Assembly: GCA_021822605.1 (NCBI GenBank)
Contig: JAKAQL010000015.1
Span: 1-40,992, forward strand
Length of the DNA: 40,992 nucleotides
Reading direction: 5' to 3'
DNA from: Actinomycetes bacterium
GTDB lineage: Bacteria > Actinomycetota > Acidimicrobiia > Acidimicrobiales > Acidimicrobiaceae
A program made the position numbers and the translations under genes. This document shows positions 23,566 to 31,531 of this stretch, piece after piece. The notes below the pieces were generated by a model. It searched no databases. It had not been told where the DNA came from and saw only the letters and a list, made by a program, of their open reading frames with translations. The stretch's first letter is position 1. Every line of letters begins with the position of its first letter.

Positions 23566-24927
23566 ATGAATACAGAAGAACTTTCAGAATCAGCAAAGAG
23601 ACATCTTTGGATGCACTTCACTCGAATGTCCTCGTATTCTGATCACGAAGTGCCGGTTATGGTGCGGGGTCAGGGGGCTTATGTCTACGACAGTAGGGGC
23701 AAGCGCTATCTCGACGGACTCGCTGGTCTTTTCGTGGTGCAGGTTGGGCATGGTCGTACGGAATTGGCTGAGGCGGCTGCAAAGCAGGCGAGTGAACTGG
23801 CCTATTTCCCGCTATGGAGTTATGCGCATCAGCCGGCAGTGGAACTCGCCGATCGGTTAGCTGCCATGGCTCCTGGGGATATCAACCGTGTGTTCTTTAC
23901 GACCGGCGGTTCCGAGGCGGTCGAGTCTGCATGGAAGTTGGCACGGCAGTATTTCAAGCTGATTGGCAAACCAGAGAAGACCAAGGTGATCTCTCGTAAT
24001 CTTTCGTACCACGGCACCACCTTTGGTGCTCTGTCGTTGACAGGTCTGCCGGACATCAAAACTCCATTTGAACCCCTAGTACCTGGGGCCATCAAGGTTC
24101 AAAACACGAATCACTATCGCTGCGTTGACTGCGCGATGCTTGATCAGTGTAACCTCGCTTGCGCTGAGGATATCGAACAGAGGATTGAGTTTGAGGGGCC
24201 AGAATCAGTGGCCGCTGTGTATCTTGAGCCAGTGCAGAACGCAGGAGGTTGCTTCACCCCGGCGCCGGGCTACTTCCAACGGGTCCGTGAGATCTGCGAC
24301 AAGTACGACGTTTTACTGGTCTCCGATGAAGTGATCACCGCCTTTGGTCGTCTCGGCTATTGGTTCGGAGCACAGAAGTATGGCTACCAGCCTGATATTA
24401 TCACCTGCGCCAAGGGGCTGACTTCAGGGTACTCTCCGATTGGGGCGATGTTGGCGTCCGATCGCCTGATGGAACCATTTCTCAAGGAGCAGAACAGTTT
24501 CCTGCACGGAATCACTTTCGCCGGGCACCCGGTCAGCGCTGCGGTGGCTCTCGCAAACCTGGATATCTTTGAGCGCGATCAGCTCTTAGAACATGTCCGT
24601 GCCAAGGAGGGCGAGTTCCGGGCAAAGCTCGACACACTCGCTGATCTTGACATTGTCGGAGAGATCCGGGGTACTGGTTTCTTTTACGGTATCGAGTTGG
24701 TAAAGGACAAGAGCACCCGAGAGACTTTCAATGATGATGAGTCGGAGCGACTTCTGCGGGGTATCTTGACGCCAAAACTTTTTGAACTTGGACTGATCTG
24801 CCGTGCGGACGATCGTGGAGATCCTGTGGTGCAGCTTTCTCCACCACTCGTTTGCGATACCGAGCAGTTCGACGAGATGGTGTCTATTCTCAGAGAAGCT
24901 TTTGAGGCTGCGCAAGCTGCACTTTAG
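23566..24927 (+). CDS. Class III aminotransferase, omega-amine:pyruvate / putrescine type
   Basis: This 453-residue PLP enzyme has FTTGGSEAVESAWKLARQY, SYHGTTFGALS (147-158), D254 in VSDEVITAFGRLG and the PLP lysine K283 in CAKGLTSGYSPIG. It resembles putrescine- or beta-alanine:pyruvate aminotransferases. Residues 186-199 hold four cysteines (C186, C189, C195, C199) in a loop between the substrate-binding segments, a possible metal site. ATG 23566 is chosen because AGGAGACAAGAGGGA precedes it; the open frame extends 49 codons further up. A terminator-like hairpin follows the stop by 15 bases. Confidence 0.87.
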   Translation: MNTEELSESAKRHLWMHFTRMSSYSDHEVPVMVRGQGAYVYDSRGKRYLDGLAGLFVVQVGHGRTELAEAAAKQASELAYFPLWSYAHQPAVELADRLAAMAPGDINRVFFTTGGSEAVESAWKLARQYFKLIGKPEKTKVISRNLSYHGTTFGALSLTGLPDIKTPFEPLVPGAIKVQNTNHYRCVDCAMLDQCNLACAEDIEQRIEFEGPESVAAVYLEPVQNAGGCFTPAPGYFQRVREICDKYDVLLVSDEVITAFGRLGYWFGAQKYGYQPDIITCAKGLTSGYSPIGAMLASDRLMEPFLKEQNSFLHGITFAGHPVSAAVALANLDIFERDQLLEHVRAKEGEFRAKLDTLADLDIVGEIRGTGFFYGIELVKDKSTRETFNDDESERLLRGILTPKLFELGLICRADDRGDPVVQLSPPLVCDTEQFDEMVSILREAFEAAQAAL

Positions 24928-24942
24928 TCGGAGGTGTCCTAC

Positions 24943-24970
24943 TCTGCCCACCGTGAAATAGGTGGGCAGA
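24943..24970 (+). terminator. Terminator-like hairpin after the aminotransferase gene
   Basis: A perfect 10-bp stem, 24943-24952 against 24961-24970, has an 8-nt loop. No T run follows. It is the last recognisable element before the relaxase leader. Confidence 0.65.
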
Positions 24971-25027
24971 TAGCAAGCGACAAGCTTGAGGTCGACGACG
25001 GTCGTCGCCAATGGCGGTCGGTATATT

Positions 25028-25071
25028 GGTGGAGTCCCCACCCTCAACGGTGAGAAGCCAAGGGGGTGGGG
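25028..25071 (+). promoter_or_regulatory. Leader with two mutually exclusive hairpins over the relaxase start
   Basis: GGTGG 25028-25032 can pair with CCACC 25038-25042. Alternatively CCCCACCC 25036-25043 can pair perfectly with GGGTGGGG 25064-25071, which contains the GTG start codon (25066) and the end of the AGGGGG ribosome site. The shared segment 25036-25043 makes the two structures compete. Confidence 0.4.
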
Positions 25072-27183
25072 TTGCGCCTTTTTAAGATTCGAGGATCTCT
25101 CGACTACTACATTCAACGAGAGCTAAGTGATGAAGTTGGTGGAGTACAACGGTATGACGTGAAATCTCAGTCAGATCACCAACCGTTCCGTTCGGTTGAA
25201 GTGGCGGACCTTAGCGGCGCAGCGACGAGCATCCGTCATCCTATCAAAGCGCTTGACTTTACCATTGCTGCTCCCAAGGCGGTCTCGATCCGGTGGGCAC
25301 TTGCGCCTGAGTCAGAGCGAATCCCTATCGAGAGGGCCCATCACGATGCCGTTCGCCGGACCTTCGAGTTGATGTTGGAGTTCGATGCAGCCAAAGTGAT
25401 CCGTGGGGACCTCAGTCCAGTTGAGCAAGTCGTCGCCTATGACGTTGGTCATCGACTTTCTCGTTCAGGGGATCCGCACCTTCATTCACATCTCGTAGTC
25501 CTCAACAATGTCGTTGTTGATGGGCGAAATGTGGCCTTGGAACACGCGCAATGGGCTCGTGGTCTCCCTGTCTGGGAGCTCTGCTATCGGACCGAATTGG
25601 CTCATGAGTTGCGTAAGCTTGGCATTGAGCTCACCGGTCGCGGTCTTGACTCGTGGCACGTAGTCGGTCAACCCGAGGAGCTTGGTGCGGTCTTCTCAAA
25701 ACGTCGATCCGAGGTGCTCCGTTTGGCTGGGGATCAGGGTTCTGGACGAATCCGGCAACTTGCAGTTCTTTGCTCCCGGAAGGAGAAGGTTCCACGCTCG
25801 CAGTCGGAGCTCCGTGCACGCTGGGAGTCAGAGGCACAGATGGTCAGCCAAGATGCGCCAATCCCATCGCTTGGCGTTGCTGGTCCGGGAACAGGTATCC
25901 GGGTGAACGATCCGCTCCTCAACGAACTGGCCAGGGCGATAGAAAATGGTGCAACGGACATCAAGACGGCGAGGGAGGTAGCTCTGAGTGCTTCCTTCGG
26001 AGCGATGCGGGCAAAGCAACTCATGAATGGAGAGGAGACCATGGTGGCCGGTAAGGGAATGAGGCTTGACGGATCGCTTTGTCTCGCGTACCGGTCACTC
26101 CCCGTTGCACAGCGGCTAGCGCTGATGGAGGCGCCCGCCGCGAATCTGCAGGAGGTGTACTCCTCACGCGAGGTGATTCCTATGGTAGAAGCGCTGGAAC
26201 AGTTTGGTCTACGAGCAGGCGATCGATTGGCGGTAGCGACCAGAACTCCGCAGGAGGCGGCGTTGATTACGGGTTTTGGCCAGTATCGTCAGTCGCCCCA
26301 TGGACCAACTCTCGTTGTCGACGCGAATGCGCTGGCCCCTTCTGAGCTCAGTGAGTTGGTCGCAAGCGGAAGGACAGTGGTGCGAACCCCCGGGAAATCT
26401 TGTCTTGAGTCTCCAGTGATGACGATGCTTGGGCTGCGAGGTGATGAGGGCAAGACGCTCATACTGGCGGAGAGCTCAGTGGCCTTATGGAAGGCATTTG
26501 TCGCTGATTGTGTCAGTTGGGTGCAGTCTGGATGTCAAGAGAGTGTTTCATTCTCTACCCCTTCACCAGGACTCAGCGCGAAACTACGCAGGGAAGTAGG
26601 GTTGCAGATACCCGAGGCGGTAGCTGGACATCTGGGTTCAAAGCCGTTGTTCCGAGGCGAGCCGGTCACCATGCCCGACGGCCGTAGCGGACGGATCGTG
26701 GAGTTGAAGGATATGCATCTCACGGTCCAGATGGATGCAACGACCGAGATAGTGCCAACAAGGCACCCCATACACCTTGAGGGCTTCTCCCTGGCGACTG
26801 GAGATCGGCGTACGGTGAGGTTTGGCGATCTCCCTTCTCGTGATGCAGGGAACATTGAGCGAATCTATCTCTGTCAGCCTGAACTGAGTGAACTGACGCA
26901 GCATCTCAATCTCACCATTGACCGCCAAGGCGTAAATTGGCTGCGCGAGCGACCCACGATTACGATCTCACGGGCGCGTAGAGCGGAGCTCGCCAAAACC
27001 AACGGTCGATTTCAGGGAGAGAAGCTCTATCAACTCCGTGCCATTACCAATACCTTGAGTAGGATCTATGATCGAGCGGAGGAACTTGGTCTCGATGATC
27101 GCCGCGGGCGGGATCGTATCATTGAGGAGCAGCTCGGATTATCTCGGGACAGAGATCCCCTTGGTCGTGGCCGCTCGCTCTAG
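25066..27183 (+). CDS. TrwC-type relaxase-domain protein, orphan
   Basis: This 705-residue protein has a MobF relaxase N-terminus: a YY pair at 14-15, LDFTIAAPKAVSIRWAL at 63-79 and the metal-binding triad H138, H140, H142 in GDPHLHSHLVVLNN. The catalytic domain covers about 1-270. The rest lacks a Walker A motif. LVVDANALAPSELSELVAS (around 420) recalls the Walker B part of TraA/TrwC helicases without the acidic pair, so the helicase half may be degenerate. No type IV secretion or coupling gene is nearby. GTG 25066 follows AGGGGG. It may be the relic of a plasmid or a domesticated nickase. Confidence 0.82.
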   Translation: MGLRLFKIRGSLDYYIQRELSDEVGGVQRYDVKSQSDHQPFRSVEVADLSGAATSIRHPIKALDFTIAAPKAVSIRWALAPESERIPIERAHHDAVRRTFELMLEFDAAKVIRGDLSPVEQVVAYDVGHRLSRSGDPHLHSHLVVLNNVVVDGRNVALEHAQWARGLPVWELCYRTELAHELRKLGIELTGRGLDSWHVVGQPEELGAVFSKRRSEVLRLAGDQGSGRIRQLAVLCSRKEKVPRSQSELRARWESEAQMVSQDAPIPSLGVAGPGTGIRVNDPLLNELARAIENGATDIKTAREVALSASFGAMRAKQLMNGEETMVAGKGMRLDGSLCLAYRSLPVAQRLALMEAPAANLQEVYSSREVIPMVEALEQFGLRAGDRLAVATRTPQEAALITGFGQYRQSPHGPTLVVDANALAPSELSELVASGRTVVRTPGKSCLESPVMTMLGLRGDEGKTLILAESSVALWKAFVADCVSWVQSGCQESVSFSTPSPGLSAKLRREVGLQIPEAVAGHLGSKPLFRGEPVTMPDGRSGRIVELKDMHLTVQMDATTEIVPTRHPIHLEGFSLATGDRRTVRFGDLPSRDAGNIERIYLCQPELSELTQHLNLTIDRQGVNWLRERPTITISRARRAELAKTNGRFQGEKLYQLRAITNTLSRIYDRAEELGLDDRRGRDRIIEEQLGLSRDRDPLGRGRSL

Positions 27184-27230
27184 TGACCACGGACAACCAT
27201 GCGGATAGGCAAGAAGCGGTGATGTGAGCA

Positions 27231-28577
27231 CTAAAGGGGGGAGTTCGCATGCTTGGCTTTGCGCAACTGTTCCTTTTTGGTGGAAAGGAGATCGAAGGCG
27301 CGAACAAGATGGGCTCTTGTCTGATTTGGTTCGATGACATTGTCAACATAGCCTCGTTCGGCCGCGATCCAGGGCGTCAGATACTCGTCTTCGTATTTCT
27401 GTTGATGGCGAAGCCGCTCTTCGCTCGGCGCTCGTCGGTAGATGATCTCCACGGCGCCCTGTGCTCCCATGACGGCGATTTCTGCTGATGGCCAAGCGAA
27501 CGTGAGATCGTTGCCGATGCCCTTGGAGTCCATGACGATGTACGCTCCTCCGTAGGCTTTACGGGTGATGAGGCAGATCCGGGGCACGTTGCAGGCTGCA
27601 TAAGAAAAGGCGAGTTCAGCACCATGTCGAATCATGCCACGCCACTCAACGTCCTTACCCGGTAAGAAACCGGGCGTGTCTACGAGAGTGAGAATTGGGA
27701 TGTTTAACGAGTCGCAGAAACGGACGAAACGAGCCCCCTTCTGGGCGGCTGAGATATCGAGCGTACCAGCCATAATTTTGGGCTGGTTTGCCACGATGCC
27801 GATGGTGCAGCCTTCCAGTCGGGCAAGTCCCGTGACGAGTTGGTTTGCCCAAGTTGACCGAAGCTCGTAAAAGGTGTTGCTATCAACTATGCCGGCGAGA
27901 AGATCTCGCACATCATAAGCCGCAGTTGGCTGTTCGGGGATGATCGCATCGAGATCGACGGCCGCGGGATCGGTAGAGTCTATCCTCGTTGGGAGTTCAT
28001 TTGTCGAGTCTGGAAGGTAGCTCAACAGTTTCAGGATGGACTCCTCGATATCGCGTCGGTCGCTGGCTACATCAAAGGCGACGCCTGAACGATTGAGCAG
28101 CACCGATGCGCCGCCGAGTTCTTGATTCGTCACCGCGACACCAGTAAATTCGGCGACTGACTGGGGCCCACTGAGGAAGGCGAATGAGTCAGGCGCAATG
28201 ATGACGTAGTCGGCAAGGCCTAGCAGTAACGCTGGACCAGACACCGCTGGGCCGGTGAGTCCGAGCAGAATCGGCACTTGCCCAGAACAGTGCGCAAGTG
28301 CGCGAGCAGCAATTCCCCAACCATGGAGCGCAGCGACGCCATCCTGGATTTTGGCACCCGATGTTGAGAGCTCACACACGAGTGGTATGCCAATGCTCGC
28401 GGCTGTGGAGGCAGCGTGGGCGATGCGCTCTCCGTCGCGTTCTGAGAGCGCGCCCCGTCGAGTGGTTGCTCGCGAGGAGATCCACATGACGCGTCGACCA
28501 TCGATGTTCCGAAACTCTGATCGCGTGGAACCGGTGGAGGACGCCTTTAATTCAAGATGTGGGCTTCTCCTAACCAT
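27231..28577 (-). CDS. Acyl-CoA carboxylase carboxyltransferase (beta) subunit, short form
   Basis: This 448-residue protein has the two crotonase-like halves of propionyl/acetyl-CoA carboxylase beta subunits. GAKIQDGVAALHGWG and LLGLTGPAVSGPALLLGLAD lie in the first, and LVDTPGFLPGKDVEWRGMIRHG, KAYGGAYIVMD and PSAEIAVMGAQGAVEIIYRR in the second. It is about 70 residues shorter than usual, lacking the normal N-terminal region, and its first half is clearly less conserved. No biotin carboxylase subunit is nearby. It overlaps the upstream flavoprotein gene by eight bases, implying co-translation. Confidence 0.88.
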   Translation of the reverse strand: MVRRSPHLELKASSTGSTRSEFRNIDGRRVMWISSRATTRRGALSERDGERIAHAASTAASIGIPLVCELSTSGAKIQDGVAALHGWGIAARALAHCSGQVPILLGLTGPAVSGPALLLGLADYVIIAPDSFAFLSGPQSVAEFTGVAVTNQELGGASVLLNRSGVAFDVASDRRDIEESILKLLSYLPDSTNELPTRIDSTDPAAVDLDAIIPEQPTAAYDVRDLLAGIVDSNTFYELRSTWANQLVTGLARLEGCTIGIVANQPKIMAGTLDISAAQKGARFVRFCDSLNIPILTLVDTPGFLPGKDVEWRGMIRHGAELAFSYAACNVPRICLITRKAYGGAYIVMDSKGIGNDLTFAWPSAEIAVMGAQGAVEIIYRRAPSEERLRHQQKYEDEYLTPWIAAERGYVDNVIEPNQTRAHLVRAFDLLSTKKEQLRKAKHANSPL

Positions 28578-29772
28578 CTACCCCTGGCTCCTTTGTTCCT
28601 CTTCGGACCGCTCGAATAATGCGTTCAGCTGCCTGGCGGCCTGACTCAATGGCGCTGTTGAGCGACGGGGTACCGACGTGGTCACCTGCGAGAAGAACCC
28701 GCTGGCCTACCTCAGCAACGGTTCGTGCGCCCCGTGGTAGCGCGGCTTCAACGACGCCAAACTCGATGAACTCAAGATCCTCCTGACTGCAGTTGAGCGC
28801 GAGCGCAAGCGCGGCGCGCAGCTCGGCAGGAGTTGCTGTCGGATCACAGGATGCGGTGATGAGATGCCGCTCGGGGTTGTGGTTGACGTAGCTGGGTGCG
28901 ATATCGCTCATAGGAGCAATAGTGTAAATGGGGCTTCCACGCGTTGGCAACTCAACGGCGGGGACACCAAAAAGGCGGCGGTTGCTCAGTGTATGGAGGA
29001 AGCCAACGGAACGCATCGCCGGGAGATGAAGGTCGAGTAGTGGACCCAGTGCCGGCGCGTCCACGGCAAGAACAATCCAGTCTGGGGTGACCGTTGTCCC
29101 GTCGTCGAAGATCAGTTGCCCACTAGCCACAGAGATCGCTTTGTGGTGGTAGTGGATATGATCGCGCAGCGGACCGGCGATGATCGCCGGAAGCTGGGCC
29201 ATCCCTTCAGTCGGCAGGCTCGCGTATCCGTTCAAAAAACGCCTGAGGATAAAAAACGCAAAACTTGCTGGTCCGCTCAGCTCGGAGTCGAGGGTAACTC
29301 CTCGAAAGAGTGGAGCAAAGACGGTCTCATTGAGTGGGAGTGGGAGCACCTCCCCAAGATCGGCAATCGTTGGATGTTGGGTGTTCAAGTAGTGAACCGC
29401 CGACCGCAAATTCGGTAATCGCATCAAGCCAGTGAGCGTGGCGAGGGTCTGTCGGTAGGTGCCGGGGACTCGGCGTGGATCGGAGAGTAGGAGTGGTTCC
29501 TCTTCGTGTTGGAGATAGACACCTGGATAGAGACGGTGGAGAGGTAACTCTGCGACTGACACGAGGCGACGGAGCTCGGGATAGTCTTCGAGAACGATCT
29601 GGAATCCCCGATCAAGTGTGAGACCGTCGATGTGATCGGTTGCCACTCGTCCGCCTGGTCGATCTGACGTTTCGTAGACCTCGAAGTCGATGTGGTTGAT
29701 CGCAAGATAGTGTGCGGCTGCCAAACCGGCCATGCCTGCGCCAACGATTGCGACCGTTGGAGATTCCGCCAC
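28570..29772 (-). CDS. FAD-dependent amine oxidase / phytoene desaturase-like oxidoreductase
   Basis: This 400-residue flavoprotein begins with the FAD-binding motif VAIVGAGMAGLAAAHYL, followed by YETSDRPGGRVATDHIDGLTLDRGFQIV. It ends with VLLAGDHVGTPSLNSAIESGRQAAERI, the second FAD motif. This pattern is shared by protoporphyrinogen oxidase-like and carotenoid desaturase-like enzymes, and members of the set often act on hydrophobic or polyene substrates. The substrate is not evident. Its stop overlaps the carboxyltransferase start. It is divergent from the flippase-like gene. Confidence 0.82.
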   Translation of the reverse strand: MAESPTVAIVGAGMAGLAAAHYLAINHIDFEVYETSDRPGGRVATDHIDGLTLDRGFQIVLEDYPELRRLVSVAELPLHRLYPGVYLQHEEEPLLLSDPRRVPGTYRQTLATLTGLMRLPNLRSAVHYLNTQHPTIADLGEVLPLPLNETVFAPLFRGVTLDSELSGPASFAFFILRRFLNGYASLPTEGMAQLPAIIAGPLRDHIHYHHKAISVASGQLIFDDGTTVTPDWIVLAVDAPALGPLLDLHLPAMRSVGFLHTLSNRRLFGVPAVELPTRGSPIYTIAPMSDIAPSYVNHNPERHLITASCDPTATPAELRAALALALNCSQEDLEFIEFGVVEAALPRGARTVAEVGQRVLLAGDHVGTPSLNSAIESGRQAAERIIRAVRRGTKEPGVDG

Positions 29773-30056
29773 TCGCCTCCCTCTCGTTATCGATGACTAT
29801 ACGAACCCAAGTCTGAAGCCTTTACCAGCACCAGTTGGCCCGGGCTATCCTTCACGCTAATGTCGGTAGCACCGGTACGCGTCCGGAGTTGCCGAGGAGT
29901 GTCGTGAGATAAACCTCACCTGGTTGAACGGGTGACGCCTGCGGTCTGGATAGTCGGCGGCGGCCTCTAGCCTGCTGAGAGTAGAGACCGATAATTATCT
30001 GTGACGTAGGTAGGTAAGACGACGAAGTGTTGCAAAAGGCCTGTAGTGCCTTGGCG

Positions 30057-31031
30057 ATGAAGACCGCGACCCGCCACTGGGTCCAGATAACCATAGGTGC
30101 CCTTGCACTTGCTGTGGCCGCCGCCGTCATCTACAGCGAACGTGGGCAACTGAGCGGTACCGCCGCGGCGTTGTCGACGGCGAATTTTGGGTTGATTGTG
30201 GTCGGTTTCGGTCTGGAGGTCATCTCAGATCTATCGTACGCGTTGATGACGTACTATCTCTTGCCGACCCGTCTTGGCCGCTTGACCCGGCGTTGGTTCT
30301 TTGGGGCTTCGCTGGCAGCCATTGCGATGAACGATTCAATACCATTAGGGGCAGGATTCTCCGTCGCTTATCTGTACCGCAAACTACGCGGGAGAGGTTG
30401 TAGTGCCGTGGAGGCGACGGCTGCGCTGCTTGCTGGAAATCTGCTCGCCATCGTCGCACTTTTGGTCCTCCTCGGTTTCGTACTTGTCGCGCACACGCAG
30501 GCAACGGCTGTTCTGAGTAACGTGGATATCGCCATCCTGTTTGGATTACTTCTTTTGGCGGTCGCTGCTATTGTTCGCATGGATCGACTGCTTGTTCTGG
30601 CGATCCATGTAGGTGCGCGCTTCCGTCATATCTTCCGTCTGAAGGGCCAGCCCAACGAGTCCAGTATTTTGACTGCGAAACAGCTCCGCTACTCGCCTCG
30701 CGCCATCGCCCAGTCCTCACTTGGTGCCCTTGGCAACTGGCTTTTTGACCTGGCTACTTTGATGCTGAGTCTGGTTGCTGTTCACGCGCACGTTGGTCTC
30801 GTTGGGGTGACAGCCGCTTATGTCCTTGGAGCGCTCGCCGCTAACCTCCCCATCACCCCAGGAGGGCTCGGAGTGGTGGAGGGATCGATTACCGTTGCGC
30901 TAGTGGCCTTTGGTGGAGCCCCCTCTTCGATGCTCGCTGCCGTCCTGCTCTATCGGGTAGTGAGCTATTGGTTGTGGATCCCAATCGGTTGGGGTAGCTA
31001 TTTCCTCTTAGGAGGCTTGCGTGAGAAGTAA
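30057..31031 (+). CDS. Lysylphosphatidylglycerol synthase TM-region / flippase-like membrane protein
   Basis: This membrane protein of about 324 residues has some eight hydrophobic segments. It carries the family hallmarks IAMNDSIPLGAGFSVAYLYRKL and PITPGGLGVVEGSITVALVAFG, which mark the UPF0104/DUF2029-like LPG_synthase_TM group. Members move or modify lipids or isoprenoid-linked molecules at the cytoplasmic membrane. I chose ATG 30057; TTG 30027 would add ten residues, and neither has a clear ribosome site. It overlaps the next gene by 11 bases. Confidence 0.8.
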   Translation: MKTATRHWVQITIGALALAVAAAVIYSERGQLSGTAAALSTANFGLIVVGFGLEVISDLSYALMTYYLLPTRLGRLTRRWFFGASLAAIAMNDSIPLGAGFSVAYLYRKLRGRGCSAVEATAALLAGNLLAIVALLVLLGFVLVAHTQATAVLSNVDIAILFGLLLLAVAAIVRMDRLLVLAIHVGARFRHIFRLKGQPNESSILTAKQLRYSPRAIAQSSLGALGNWLFDLATLMLSLVAVHAHVGLVGVTAAYVLGALAANLPITPGGLGVVEGSITVALVAFGGAPSSMLAAVLLYRVVSYWLWIPIGWGSYFLLGGLREK

Positions 31032-31398
31032 GTGGTGGCGACGTTGGTCGGTGGTGCTCTTGTTGAGCGCCGTTGTGCTTGCCTCCTGCGGCGGAGCTCG
31101 GTCGGTGTCGGGAACCTCTGCAGCCAACTGCGTTGATGCTCTACAGCGCGCTTTGACGGCCGCTCCGCGTGACGACAGTTTTCGAGGCCTTGCCCAGGTT
31201 GACGCCCGCGGGATGACTCACCTGGGTTTCGGTGCGATTGCGCCTGGCGAGTATTGCGTGGTCATGTTTCTGAACAAAAACCTAACGACGCGGAAGCGCT
31301 TTGTTCTCGATCTCTATGGCTATACCGAACGTCCTGTCTCGTTCGTTGGTCACATACGACACTATCGAAAGGCCGCCAGGCTGCTCGATCTGGCCTGA
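31021..31398 (+). CDS. Small lipoprotein of unknown function
   Basis: This 125-residue protein has a basic N-terminus (MRSKWWRRW), a hydrophobic run and a lipobox LASC with the cysteine at about residue 23, so it should be a lipid-anchored exported protein. The mature part has two further cysteines (in NCVDAL and EYCVVM) that could form a disulfide. The rest is not recognised. GTG 31021 overlaps the flippase-like gene, so the pair probably works at the same membrane. Confidence 0.7.
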   Translation: MRSKWWRRWSVVLLLSAVVLASCGGARSVSGTSAANCVDALQRALTAAPRDDSFRGLAQVDARGMTHLGFGAIAPGEYCVVMFLNKNLTTRKRFVLDLYGYTERPVSFVGHIRHYRKAARLLDLA

Positions 31399-31531
31399 GT
31401 GTCCTCGTAGTCGTGCACAAGATGTCGCTGGTAGCCTCTTTCAAGCGGAGTGCCCTGTGTTGTCAACGCTGCGACCGGTAAGCCGGGTTTGGGGTCTCTC
31501 GGATGGGTAGTCAACGGAGCAGGACTCGACT

